12,101 nt of DNA, from assembly GCA_903854365.1 (NCBI GenBank), contig CAINWE010000087.1:1-12101 (forward strand), read 5' to 3'. Source of the DNA: Oligoflexia bacterium (GTDB taxonomy: Bacteria; Bdellovibrionota; UBA1018). The notes under the pieces are model-generated. The model was given only the letters and a program-made list of their open reading frames with translations, had not been told where the DNA came from and did no database searches. Numbering within the stretch: the first letter of the stretch is position 1; each line of letters begins with the position of its first letter. Shown piece after piece: positions 1 to 7,925 of the stretch. Both the position numbers and the translations under genes were made by a program.

Positions 1-381
1 GAGTGCATTATAGCAAACGTGAGAAGGTAGGGTTCCCGCTCGGGCCAGATTCACTGTGACTACGGGGACAGTGGGCTGAATCATCGGCATTTGCAAGATT
101 GCTTCCGGGTGCTGTGATGCCATTCGTGTTCTGACCTGTGTCCACTCGGTGGGAAACTCGTAGTTGACGACAGTTTTTAACAACGAAGAATAGAGTGTGG
201 TGATGAGTTCGTTGATCACAGGTTGGGTCGTTTTCTCAGCGCAGAGTTGTGCTAAGTGCGAGAGGAGAAAGGGGTCCGATAAGATATGGACATTTGGGCC
301 ATAGTGGTGGCCGATTTCTGAAAGGTGAAATGCCAGATTTTGAAATTGCGAATCAAATCCAGGAAGTTTCTGAAGGTTCAT
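1..381 (-). CDS. Uracil phosphoribosyltransferase-like protein, partial (3' end beyond window)
   Basis: An ORF of 127 codons is open from an ATG at 381-379 to the window edge with no stop. Its ATG overlaps the thymidine kinase TGA by 4 bp (ATGA), so the two are probably translationally coupled. Seen: an N-terminal stretch (residues 31-47, VHILSDPFLLSHLAQLC) that aligns by eye with the start of UPRTs (E. coli Upp: V-x-V-K-H-P-L-V-K-H-K-L), then a helical segment, then a hydrophobic strand followed by ARAG (113-116), matching the LRAG of UPRT. Compared with E. coli Upp there is an extra N-terminal stretch of about 28 residues and a further insertion of about nine before RAG. The PRPP loop and uracil-binding C-terminus lie outside the window. 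If this is a UPRT it makes UMP from uracil and PRPP in the cytoplasm. Lying beside thymidine kinase fits pyrimidine salvage. The alternative is a divergent, possibly non-catalytic phosphoribosyltransferase-fold protein. Confidence 0.6.
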   Translation of the reverse strand, partial: MNLQKLPGFDSQFQNLAFHLSEIGHHYGPNVHILSDPFLLSHLAQLCAEKTTQPVINELITTLYSSLLKTVVNYEFPTEWTQVRTRMASQHPEAILQMPMIQPTVPVVTVNLARAGTLPSHVCYNAL

Positions 382-1019
382 CCAATGGCTCCCTGAAGGT
401 GACTGGTCGGTTCGTGATTTGTATTCGTTCGGTGACAAAAGCGACAGCGCGCCTCGTACATTTCCTTGGCTCCTACGGCAATGGGAGAGGCTGAGTCTTC
501 AAAAGTGGCCGAAAGCTTTTGGGAGCGCGTGGCGAACGAACCACAAATGACACAAATTGCAGAAAGTTTCGTGACCTCTTCGGCGATTGCTAGGAGGGCT
601 GGCATGGGTCCGAAGGGTTGACCTCTAAAATCCATATCGAGGCCGGCGACAATCACTTGAATCCCCCGATAGGCGAGTTTTTGTACGACCTCGATGATCG
701 AATTGTCGAAAAACTGGGCCTCATCCAACCCGACGACTCGAGTATTGTCATCTAGTAAGTTGATAATTTCAATCGGTTTTTCGATTGGAATTGAGGCAGT
801 TCGGTTAGAATTATGGCTTTGCACGTGATCCTTGCTGTAACGATTGTCCAAGGCCGGCTTAAAAACCTGCACATTCTGACGGGCGATTTGGGCCCGTTTG
901 ATCCGTCTGAGGAGTTCTTCGGTTTTTCCGCTGAACATCCCCCCGCAGATGACTTCAATGTGACCTTTGAGGTGATGGCTCGGGTGATGAAACATGATTA
1001 ACGCAATATCAAAGTCCAT
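378..1019 (-). CDS. tdk: Thymidine kinase (TK1 type)
   Basis: This enzyme phosphorylates thymidine to dTMP with ATP in the cytoplasm. Seen in the 213-aa product: a P-loop GGMFSGKT (26-33), the Walker B/catalytic segment VVGLDEAQFF with the catalytic Glu of DEAQ (99-102), the GLDMDFRGQPFG segment (126-137), a structural zinc site from two Cys pairs (C156/C159 and C192/C195), and the lasso-region IAVGAKEMYEARC typical of TK1. All key residues are present and the length is close to the family's usual 190-200 aa. The start is uncertain. Residue 1 (1019) and Met9 (995) are both ATG and neither has a clear Shine-Dalgarno. Met9 gives a length nearer the family norm. The gene follows a hairpin that closes the upstream unit, but I see no convincing promoter in 1020-1117. 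It overlaps the downstream UPRT-like gene by 4 bp. Confidence 0.96.
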   Translation of the reverse strand: MDFDIALIMFHHPSHHLKGHIEVICGGMFSGKTEELLRRIKRAQIARQNVQVFKPALDNRYSKDHVQSHNSNRTASIPIEKPIEIINLLDDNTRVVGLDEAQFFDNSIIEVVQKLAYRGIQVIVAGLDMDFRGQPFGPMPALLAIAEEVTKLSAICVICGSFATRSQKLSATFEDSASPIAVGAKEMYEARCRFCHRTNTNHEPTSHLQGAIG

Positions 1020-1084
1020 TGATTTTTGGAATACAGTAGAAATTTGCCCTGACGTCGGTGTCCCAACCCTCGTGATGACATTTT

Positions 1085-1111
1085 CTCATTCGGGCTTTGG
1101 AGCCCGATGAG
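1085..1111 (-). terminator. Strong hairpin after the metalloprotease gene, possible terminator
   Basis: A near-perfect inverted repeat begins six bases after the protease TAA. On the plus strand, ctcat plus cgggct (1085-1089, 1091-1096) pair with agcccg plus atgag (1101-1111), leaving one bulged T and a TTGG loop. It gives an 11-bp GC-rich stem. On the minus strand the bases after the stem are AAAATGTC, not a T tract, so it is not a textbook intrinsic terminator. It may still end transcription weakly, protect a 3' end from exonucleases, or act for plus-strand transcripts (TTGATCTT follows on that strand). Confidence 0.5.
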
Positions 1112-1117
1112 TTGATC

Positions 1118-2248
1118 TTACGTTCCTCCGGGTTGAGCTGAGTGCTGAGGATTGAATTCACAATAACTTTCTGTTTTGATCAGGCTTTCGCAACCGAGAA
1201 ATTTTCTGATTTTCGGATTTTTTCCGAAAATTTCTTCAATTCTAATTTTCGAAGAGGGGTGAAACTCAATTTTGCTTTCGTCCTTCTCCTGTGGTTCGGT
1301 TTCACAGAGATCTCGAACCGAATTCTGGGCGGCGTGAAGGATCTGAGGTCCATGAAGGTGACTAGAATAGTTGGAAAGTGCCTCCGCAGTGATGTGGACC
1401 GCGACCCAATCTGCAAAGGTTTCAGAAAGTTGATCGTTCGGTCCGCACTCTGCGCGGGTGTTACGCATTGCAATCAGTCGATGGTCTAAGAAGCACCCGA
1501 CAAGGCGGTCATAGGCCGGAAACGCCATCCCGGCGCTCCGGATTTCACATGGGTCAATGGAGTGTCCCAGTTCATGAGCGAGAGAGAAAATAATATTAAA
1601 CCAGGATTTTTCAAATATGATATAGGCTCCCCCGACTCGCAGTGCAGTTTCGCCGGTGGTTTGACGTTCGTATATCAGTTCGCTTTCTGTGAGTAGGTCG
1701 GGTTCGTCTTCATAGAGAGTAGCTGGTGGGGGCAGTTGGAGTTGAACTCCGTTGATTCTTGCCTTGAGTTGATCTTTTTCTTGGAGTGTAAAAACTGTTT
1801 TGGGTTCGCGATCGATCCACCTGGAGAGTAGTCGCTTGACTAGGTCAAAAGTGGCTTGAATTTTCGCCCGATTCTGCGGGCTGTAGACACGGCGTGTGAA
1901 TTCTTCGTTAATTTGGCGGGTTGACCAAGTTGGGTTTTGCCGAGTGATGTTTTGATAAATCTGTAGGGCAGCCCGTTCTCCTTCTTCGTCCGGGCGGACG
2001 GTACCCGTTGGATCTCGATCGATCCTTGGAGTTTTGCAGATCAGTTCATAAATTTGACCGCAAATTTGATGGGATCTCAGCTGGTGTACTGAAGTTGAGA
2101 ATGCTACATTTCGCAATACATCTGTTTCGGGTTGAAGACTCGCATTTTTCGATAGGGAGAAGTCAGGAGTTTTTAACCACCCGCTTTTCCAGGTAATCCC
2201 GCCAACGGTGAGTGCCATCAAACCGAGGAGAATTAAAAGAAATTTCAG
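1118..2248 (-). CDS. Exported HExxH zinc metalloprotease, probable CTG start
   Basis: A protein of about 376 aa with a zincin motif AHELGH (HELGH at 225-229 counted from the CTG) and, about 50 residues later, SETFAD (Glu at 276), in the position of the third zinc ligand of gluzincins (HExxH...ExxxD). This suggests a zinc endopeptidase. I cannot name the family: the ExxxD spacing recalls M13 but the protein is much shorter. The first ATG (2218) or TTG (2221) would start inside a hydrophobic segment and lacks a ribosome binding site. A CTG at 2248-2246 sits five bases after GGAG and gives MKFLLILLGL..., a good signal peptide or anchor with a basic n-region. Eight cysteines follow, consistent with disulfides in the periplasm. 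No lipobox Cys is visible. It is the last gene of the ABC/GldG/DUF4340/Yip1 run, 33 bases after the Yip1 stop and in the same frame. The protease call is firm as to motif; substrate is unknown. Confidence 0.8.
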   Translation of the reverse strand: MKFLLILLGLMALTVGGITWKSGWLKTPDFSLSKNASLQPETDVLRNVAFSTSVHQLRSHQICGQIYELICKTPRIDRDPTGTVRPDEEGERAALQIYQNITRQNPTWSTRQINEEFTRRVYSPQNRAKIQATFDLVKRLLSRWIDREPKTVFTLQEKDQLKARINGVQLQLPPPATLYEDEPDLLTESELIYERQTTGETALRVGGAYIIFEKSWFNIIFSLAHELGHSIDPCEIRSAGMAFPAYDRLVGCFLDHRLIAMRNTRAECGPNDQLSETFADWVAVHITAEALSNYSSHLHGPQILHAAQNSVRDLCETEPQEKDESKIEFHPSSKIRIEEIFGKNPKIRKFLGCESLIKTESYCEFNPQHSAQPGGT

Positions 2249-2251
2249 TCT

Positions 2252-2258
2252 CTCTCCC
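2252..2258 (-). promoter_or_regulatory. Ribosome binding site deciding the CTG start
   Basis: Minus-strand GGGAGAG lies just before a CTG (2248-2246), with five bases between GGAG and the CTG. No equivalent lies before the TTG (2221) or ATG (2218) downstream, where the bases are ATTCTCCTCGG. This, with the signal-peptide logic, is the main argument for the non-standard start. Confidence 0.6.
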
Positions 2259-2281
2259 TTGGGGCTATGTTTTCTCAGTTT

Positions 2282-2962
2282 TTACCAGCCAGTGACGAAT
2301 AATTGCAAAAAGAAGAGCGAGAAAATTACGATCCCCATAATAATTATCCCAAGAATCAGTAGTTTTGGGAATAGGCTAATCAAAATTGAATTGCCCGTGC
2401 TCACTCGATATACTTCTTTAATTCCAATAATCGTGACAACCCACGTGTAGAACCAAGAAACGCCGCTACCAAAAATGGGGATTCCAGCAAGGACGCTAGG
2501 TGCCATAGCATAGCAGAGCACTCTGACTGCGGACTCGTAGGTAACCTCACTGAGTGTCCCCTGCTGACCTGCAGGTACTAGGAGTCTGGCGCCTATAAAA
2601 ATTAAGGCGGATGCAAACAGGAGAGATATTAAAGTGACGAATGGGTCGGCAATGACGGATGTCATACCGAAAAACCAGTGTACCAAGGACGGGGCAAATT
2701 GGGTCCATGGAAGGTGGCGCCCCGAATGGTCAATGGAAGAGTAGCCCCCAAATTTTTCGATCATTTGCTCGAGCGCCAGGGGTCTCACCGGAGAAAGTAG
2801 GGTGTGCCAGAGATAATTGAGTGCAGCTCCTAGCCAATGGGTGGTGAGTGCAAATGCCAAGGGATCGCTGAAGCCCCCGTGACGTGGCATTTCACGAAAA
2901 AAATTCGCAGGTTTGAGGAGGATCTCTCTGATTCTGGAGAAAAAGAGTACTATCCAATTCAT
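2282..2962 (-). CDS. Yip1-family integral membrane protein
   Basis: A 226-aa membrane protein. It opens with an amphipathic N-terminal region containing KPANFFREMPRHGG (17-30), the pattern seen at the start of bacterial Yip1-domain proteins (F-x-x-P-x-x-FF-x-x-M). About five hydrophobic segments follow: roughly 36-56, 93-130 (probably two, split near the Asp106-Pro107 kink), 146-165, 170-185 and 193-223. The SxVxYESAVRVLCYAMAPSV region (138-157) matches the conserved Yip1 pattern of a polar helix followed by Y-x-x-x-P. The function of bacterial Yip1 proteins is poorly known; eukaryotic members act in vesicle trafficking. The start overlaps the DUF4340 stop (ATGA, 2959-2962) and has no good Shine-Dalgarno, so translation is probably coupled to the upstream gene. 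The stop TAA (2284-2282) is in the same frame as the downstream protease ORF. Confidence 0.8.
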   Translation of the reverse strand: MNWIVLFFSRIREILLKPANFFREMPRHGGFSDPLAFALTTHWLGAALNYLWHTLLSPVRPLALEQMIEKFGGYSSIDHSGRHLPWTQFAPSLVHWFFGMTSVIADPFVTLISLLFASALIFIGARLLVPAGQQGTLSEVTYESAVRVLCYAMAPSVLAGIPIFGSGVSWFYTWVVTIIGIKEVYRVSTGNSILISLFPKLLILGIIIMGIVIFSLFFLQLFVTGW

Positions 2963-4515
2963 TTTTTGGGTGTCTCTGGACTTGGGCTACTCGCGGGCTT
3001 TGGCGCAGCTTTCTTAAAAAAGTCTCGACTCCCAGGGAGCGCGTCAGCCAAGGAAGTCTCCATTAAAAAAGCCTCCTTTGAAGCTGATTCCAGATCTTTG
3101 GCATAAATGGGAGATCCGTTGGTGGCTGCACCAGATGTTGTTGCTCTCCAGAAAACCCATTTGTGGTGCCGAGTTTGGTCTGAAATTTGAAGCGTGAGTC
3201 CGTTATCCTCTCCAGGAGGAATGGATACTCCGGATAGAATTTCCTTCACCTTGGAGTTGGTGAGTTCATTAATCAGTTTTTGTATCTTAGTAGAATCTAC
3301 TTCTTGGGTGTGATCTGTCGCGATCCACTTTTTATCCTTTTGGGTTAAAATGAGCGGGGTTTCCCCTAAGGACTTGCTCGAGAATTCGATGTTTTGAACG
3401 TTGAACCCCTCGATTGTGCTGAGGAGTTTGGATAGGCGGAGTTCAGAAGTCCCCTTGTCCATGCGTTCGATCATGCTGGGATCGATTTCAAATAAGGGAT
3501 CCATATTGGATACGGTCGCATACGTATGAGCGGGTTCATTTCCTGTCTTTTTCCGATAAATTCGGAGGACTATCGGGTCGGGCGTTTGGGGTGCTGTGCC
3601 CTTTTCTTTTTGGAGTGTTAAGGCAAGGACTTGAAATGCACCTTTGAGGGCCGCTTGGCCCTGAGCATCATTTTTCTGGTTAGCTGCGAACGATCGAGTT
3701 CTCAGGCTAGTTGCAGTGTCAAAAAGGAGGGTAATTTGCTCCGCGTCTCCTGGTAGTTCTCGGTTGCTTGTCTTTAATGTCCAACCCTGAGTAGCCTTGG
3801 TCCCGGAGATGAGGCCCTTGCTACCTTCAACTTGGAATGATTCGATTTCGTGGCTCGCCAGGGTCATGACCTTCTTATCGCGCCAGTAAGCGAGTTCGTG
3901 GTTGGGTATGTTTTTCGTGGTCTCCTGGACGAGGTAAACTTGGTTTTCATCTACGTTGCCTGAGGGCTTTTGACCGTGTGGAATTTTTTCCTCAAGGGCG
4001 AAGACATAACCGCCAATAGGATGGCTGCTGCCTAAGACGAGCACAGTTACCCCTTTGTCAGTAATGACTTCAATTTTTGTGGCCGTCTTTCGAGCTTCGG
4101 GATCGAGTCCATAATCTTTCAGGAGTGCGGCTCGCTTCTCTGGCGTTTCGTCTTTGAGCGAAAAAATTTGATGGTAACTCAAGCGGCTAAGCGTGGAAAT
4201 GGTAGAGTTCACGATTGAGTCATCTGCTCTTGCCCGAGTAGGCTCGGTGATCTGCCACTTCGATGGATCGCCCGGTTTACAGAGCTTGGAGCTAAAATCC
4301 AAGCAGGAAAAGACTAAATCGGGGATCGAAGCAGAGCCTGAAGACAAACGAATGGATTCAATCAAGTTCCCATCCAGGAGGAATAGTTTCTTCGCGGCTT
4401 CCTCAGCGGCTTCTTTGGCCGGCCGTTGCTTAAATTCGTTCCAGTAGACGAAGGTGCCTAAGGCGAAAAGAATCGCAGCAAGTCCAAGTTGACGGGTCCA
4501 ACTTACTTGAGTCAT
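2959..4515 (-). CDS. DUF4340 domain-containing membrane-anchored protein
   Basis: A 518-aa protein with a short cytoplasmic N-terminus, one membrane segment (about 10-25, LGLAAILFALGTFVYW), and a long soluble part expected in the periplasm. It ends in a Pro/Ser/Lys tail (APKPASSPSPETPKK). Seen features typical of DUF4340: an early KLFLLDGNLIESIRL strand, the block DYGLDPEARK (134-143), a following V-x-V-LGSSHPIGGYVFAL segment, and further repeats of the same fold (W-x-L and IxFSS-type strands) later in the sequence. DUF4340 proteins are commonly encoded next to GldG-type ABC transporter components, as here, but their biochemical role is not established. The gene has a strong ribosome binding site, AAGGAG at 4527-4522, six bases before the ATG. 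It lies 51 bases after GldG and overlaps the Yip1 gene by 4 bp. Confidence 0.87.
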   Translation of the reverse strand: MTQVSWTRQLGLAAILFALGTFVYWNEFKQRPAKEAAEEAAKKLFLLDGNLIESIRLSSGSASIPDLVFSCLDFSSKLCKPGDPSKWQITEPTRARADDSIVNSTISTLSRLSYHQIFSLKDETPEKRAALLKDYGLDPEARKTATKIEVITDKGVTVLVLGSSHPIGGYVFALEEKIPHGQKPSGNVDENQVYLVQETTKNIPNHELAYWRDKKVMTLASHEIESFQVEGSKGLISGTKATQGWTLKTSNRELPGDAEQITLLFDTATSLRTRSFAANQKNDAQGQAALKGAFQVLALTLQKEKGTAPQTPDPIVLRIYRKKTGNEPAHTYATVSNMDPLFEIDPSMIERMDKGTSELRLSKLLSTIEGFNVQNIEFSSKSLGETPLILTQKDKKWIATDHTQEVDSTKIQKLINELTNSKVKEILSGVSIPPGEDNGLTLQISDQTRHHKWVFWRATTSGAATNGSPIYAKDLESASKEAFLMETSLADALPGSRDFFKKAAPKPASSPSPETPKK

Positions 4516-4566
4516 GGTGAACTCCTTTTTCTAGTCTGTTGCGCTAACGGCAGATTAAGTAGGGCT

Positions 4567-6159
4567 CTATAGTTTACGACGGTAAGCCCAAATTACAATT
4601 CCAGCGGTAGCGATTAAGAGCGGAATGACAAAAATGGTCAGTAGCCCAATTGCGCTTGCAGCTTTCTGGGATATTTCAATTTTTCCGGGTACGTCCTCTT
4701 TAGTCCGGATCGAGATGAGGCTATCATCTTCCATGACCCATGAGACTGAGTTGAGGAAGAAGTCCAAATTTGCTGCCTTAGTAACTCCTCGGTTAGTTGC
4801 GAAATAAGCACTGCCAAGAACCACGATGCGAGTGTTGCGGCTTGCCTTAGAATCCTTTTGTTTACCCTCAATAGAGACGGCGGCGTTTAAAGGGCCTAGC
4901 TTGTCTTTACCTTCCGTGTAGCGAATTTCGCCCTTGCTGAGTTGGCTTAAGTCTCCAATCGCCCAACTCTTCGGAGTGGTTCTTGCCATCCACTGGACGT
5001 TCAGGGTCGCTGGAGCAGCCGGTTCGATTTCAAGCGGACGGGTAAATGGGAAAATGCAGTTCGCCTGAAAGTCTTTAGTAATGCTTTGGTTTCGGTTGTA
5101 AGTCGTAATGAGCGCCACGGTCGGATCGACTCCGAACATTTTTGAAAGTGGGTCAATCACGAAGGTGTTTAGGACTTTCACATTCCAGCCCGCTAGAATT
5201 GAGATCAATTCTGGATTGTATTCAGGCCCCTTAAAGTTGAAATCGACAGCAATAACTGCTCGTCCGCCGTTTGCTAGGTAGTCTGTCAGAGTCTTTGCTT
5301 CGGATTCAAGAAAGTTTTTGGTCGGGCCCAATACTGCCACTGCGTCACAGGTATCAGGAATCTTTCCTTCTTTAAGAAGGTTCAGTTCCTGGGTAACATA
5401 GGCTTGCTCTGCAAGAGCCTTTTTTGAGGCGAGATAGCCTTCTGCCTCGGTCGACTCGAAGCTTCTTTCCCCATGGCCGGTGATAGCACAGAGCACAGGC
5501 GCTTTGGCCTTGAGGATTTTGATCATCGAGTTCGTGATTTTCTCTTCGTTGAGGTCTTCCGTTTTGTTTTCTCTTCCTTCGTAGGAGAGGAGTAAAGTTC
5601 CGTATTTCCTAACGCCTGCGAGCTTCGTGCGATTGGGTTCCCGATCTGGATCCACAAATTCGAGTTCGATTTTCGAATTAATCGCCTTGTAATTCTCAAG
5701 TAGGGGACGAAACTGCGCTTTCTGGTCCATTTTTGAAAAAAACGTGGCTTTCAACGGACTTTTTAAAGACTGGGCAATTTTGATGCTTTGCTCAGAAAGT
5801 GAATTTGTCTTGTTCTTAGTGAGATCCTTCTTGAGAGGGTAGCGAGAGCCTACAAAGTTGACGAGGCCTACGATCCCGAAAACGAGCAATATTGTTATGA
5901 AGGAGTTGAGTCCATAGGCTGCGGTGCGACTTGTGAGAGCTTTTTGATTCTGAAGGAGTAAGCCGCTCAGGCCGCCTAGAGCGAGCAGACCGAGAATCAC
6001 GGTGAGCCAAACGAGTTCCGGATAAATCATTCTCGCAAATAAGAGTGCTAGAGCGAGTGCTCCTGTGCCAGCCCAGAGCCAAGCGGAACTGTTCTGCGTT
6101 GCTTCCGTTGAATGAGTGTTAGGTTGAGTTTCAGGATTTGAAGAGTTCTGTGGATTCAT
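4567..6159 (-). CDS. GldG-like ABC transporter auxiliary component
   Basis: A 530-aa protein. It starts with a polar Asn/Thr/Ser-rich tail (1-25), then two closely spaced membrane segments (about 27-45 and 49-70) and a third (about 84-104). The GldG signature DLTKNKTNSLSEQS (112-125) follows directly. A large periplasmic domain comes next with the GHGERS segment (ITGHGERSFESTEAEGY) and a NGGRAVIAVDF strand typical of the ABC-type auxiliary domain (ABC_transp_aux/GldG). It closes with a C-terminal membrane helix (about 505-526) ending RRKL. In Bacteroidetes, GldF/GldG/GldA form an ABC system required for gliding. In other phyla, as probably here, the homologous set has no agreed function. It has a strong ribosome binding site (GGAGGT before AATTTTTT-ATG) inside the end of the permease gene, six bases separating the two. 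Confidence 0.88.
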   Translation of the reverse strand: MNPQNSSNPETQPNTHSTEATQNSSAWLWAGTGALALALLFARMIYPELVWLTVILGLLALGGLSGLLLQNQKALTSRTAAYGLNSFITILLVFGIVGLVNFVGSRYPLKKDLTKNKTNSLSEQSIKIAQSLKSPLKATFFSKMDQKAQFRPLLENYKAINSKIELEFVDPDREPNRTKLAGVRKYGTLLLSYEGRENKTEDLNEEKITNSMIKILKAKAPVLCAITGHGERSFESTEAEGYLASKKALAEQAYVTQELNLLKEGKIPDTCDAVAVLGPTKNFLESEAKTLTDYLANGGRAVIAVDFNFKGPEYNPELISILAGWNVKVLNTFVIDPLSKMFGVDPTVALITTYNRNQSITKDFQANCIFPFTRPLEIEPAAPATLNVQWMARTTPKSWAIGDLSQLSKGEIRYTEGKDKLGPLNAAVSIEGKQKDSKASRNTRIVVLGSAYFATNRGVTKAANLDFFLNSVSWVMEDDSLISIRTKEDVPGKIEISQKAASAIGLLTIFVIPLLIATAGIVIWAYRRKL

Positions 6160-6165
6160 AAAAAA

Positions 6166-6936
6166 TTACCTCCAGCGAAAGGAGTCAAGGACTCGGTGAG
6201 TAAGGAAGAGTCCAAGACCGATAAACGATAGGTAGTAGATCACGTCGCTTGAATCGATGAGTCCTTGGCCAAAATTACTGTAATGGCCAATGAGAGAGAG
6301 ATAGTTTAAAATTTCGCTCCAGATAGGTCCGGATGCTTGCGCAGCCCAGTTCACTAGCCAGAAAAAGAGAGAAGTCGCAAAGGTCAGTGAGCCAGCGACG
6401 ATCTGATTTTCCGTGAGAGACGAAAAAAGAATACCAATCGATAGATAGCAGCTAGCGAGAAGCAGCGTTCCCAGGTAGCTGGTGACAATAGGGCCTAGTT
6501 CTGGATTGCCGGTGGCAAACAGGATGATGGGATAGGTGAGAGTGACTCCGAGCATGACCAGAATCAGGAGAAAGGAAGAGATAAATTTACCTAAGACAAT
6601 TTCGGTCAACCTGACAGGCGACGTGAGTAGAAGCTCGATGGTGTGAAGCTTCCTTTCTTCAGCAAAGAGCCGCATGGTAATGAAGGGGACAAGAAACAGA
6701 AAAATGACGTTCATGTTTCCATAAACGGGGCGAATGATCCCTTCAGTAAGACTCGGACTCTTGCCTGTGTTGAATTGCTGGTATTGCATACTCTGCATTT
6801 CAAAATGACTGAGAGTGTAAAAAAACATCCACCCCATAATCAACATAAAGCCAGCGATGACAATGTAAGCAATCGGGGAGGAAAAGTAGGTTCGAAAATC
6901 TTTTCTAGCAATGGTCCATACGTTTTTTGGGCTCAT
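6166..6936 (-). CDS. ABC-2 type transporter permease (GldF-like)
   Basis: A 256-aa inner-membrane permease with six likely membrane segments (about 22-41, 76-92, 118-141, 150-173, 178-198, 232-247). Diagnostic segments seen are the N-terminal WTIARKDFRTYFSSPIAY (7-24), the cytoplasmic coupling motif AEERKLHTIELLLTSPV (92-108), and the SSLTENQIVA segment (172-181) of the ABC-2/GldF/NosY branch. It would form the membrane channel with the ATPase encoded immediately upstream. The ATG overlaps the ATPase stop (ATGA, 6933-6936) and has its own AGGAG seven to eight bases upstream. Substrate cannot be told from the sequence. Confidence 0.92.
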   Translation of the reverse strand: MSPKNVWTIARKDFRTYFSSPIAYIVIAGFMLIMGWMFFYTLSHFEMQSMQYQQFNTGKSPSLTEGIIRPVYGNMNVIFLFLVPFITMRLFAEERKLHTIELLLTSPVRLTEIVLGKFISSFLLILVMLGVTLTYPIILFATGNPELGPIVTSYLGTLLLASCYLSIGILFSSLTENQIVAGSLTFATSLFFWLVNWAAQASGPIWSEILNYLSLIGHYSNFGQGLIDSSDVIYYLSFIGLGLFLTHRVLDSFRWR

Positions 6937-7883
6937 ACAGTCGCTCCTGTACTTTGGGTCGGAGTTTCGATTGTGGTGAGTTGTAAGAAAATTTCTTCGA
7001 GGCTCACCTTTTCAGCACTGAATTCGAGAACTCCCATTTCCTTTTTTACTGCAGTTTCAATGATCTGGTCGCGGATTTCATTAGTCCCCGACTGAACCTC
7101 AATCACTAATTTAGGGCCAGCTTGGGTTACCGTATGAATACCTGGGATATTGCGGATCGCTGCTACACCGGTTGGGTCAGGATTTTTCACGACTAAGGAG
7201 TAAATCACTCCCTTTTTAATGCGTGTGGTGAGCTGGTCGATCGTATCCTCTGCGACAATTCTGCCCTTGCTAATGACAATGATTCGTTCGCAGGTCGCGG
7301 TAACTTCGGGCAAGATATGTGAACTTAGGATCACTGTATGCTCGCCGCCTAGTCCCTTAATGAGTTCACGAATTTCTATGATTTGTTTTGGATCGAGGCC
7401 GACTGTGGGCTCATCTAAAATCAGAATGGCTGGATTGTGGACGAGGGCTTGTGCCAGTCCTACTCTTTGTCTAAAGCCTTTTGAGAGATTCCCAATGAGC
7501 CTATGTCTCACGTCTCCAAGAGATGTTTTTGTGAGTGCATGATCAACTGCTGTTCTTAATTTCTCGCGCGGTACCTGGTGGAGCTCTGCTGCGAACTGCA
7601 AATAGTCCTGTACCTGCATTTCAGGATAAACCGGGGGATTTTCCGGTAGAAATCCAATATTCCTTTTGACTTCAAGTGGGGATGCAAAAACGTCATAACC
7701 TGCAATTTTTGCTGAGCCAGAAGAAGCTGGCATAAAGCCGGTCAGAATCTTCATGGTCGTGCTTTTGCCAGCTCCGTTTGGTCCAAGGAAGCCGACAATT
7801 TCACCTTTTTTGACCTCAAAAGTGAGGTCATTTACTGCCGCGCGGGGGCCGTAAAATTTAGTGAGATGGGAAACTTGAATCAT
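6933..7883 (-). CDS. ABC transporter ATP-binding protein (GldA-like)
   Basis: A 316-aa ATPase that powers the ABC-2 permease encoded next. All nucleotide-binding motifs are intact: Walker A GPNGAGKST (34-42), Q-loop region around GFLPENPPVYPEM (77-89), signature LSKGFRQRVG (133-142), Walker B ILILDEP (153-159) with the catalytic Glu, D-loop GLDP (162-165), and H-loop SSH (187-189). A C-terminal extension of about 95 residues after the NBD is of the kind found in GldA/CcmA-type importers and exporters. It is the first gene of the six-gene run. A promoter lies at 7926-7953, and AGAGG sits eight to nine bases before the ATG. Confidence 0.95.
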   Translation of the reverse strand: MIQVSHLTKFYGPRAAVNDLTFEVKKGEIVGFLGPNGAGKSTTMKILTGFMPASSGSAKIAGYDVFASPLEVKRNIGFLPENPPVYPEMQVQDYLQFAAELHQVPREKLRTAVDHALTKTSLGDVRHRLIGNLSKGFRQRVGLAQALVHNPAILILDEPTVGLDPKQIIEIRELIKGLGGEHTVILSSHILPEVTATCERIIVISKGRIVAEDTIDQLTTRIKKGVIYSLVVKNPDPTGVAAIRNIPGIHTVTQAGPKLVIEVQSGTNEIRDQIIETAVKKEMGVLEFSAEKVSLEEIFLQLTTIETPTQSTGATV

Positions 7884-7925
7884 AGAATTCGCCTCTTAAG
7901 CATTTTGAAATGTTTACCTCTCTAG

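Noticed and set aside
249..494. Plus-strand ORF of 81 aa
   Set aside because: It lies opposite the well-supported UPRT-like and thymidine kinase genes and has no recognisable features.
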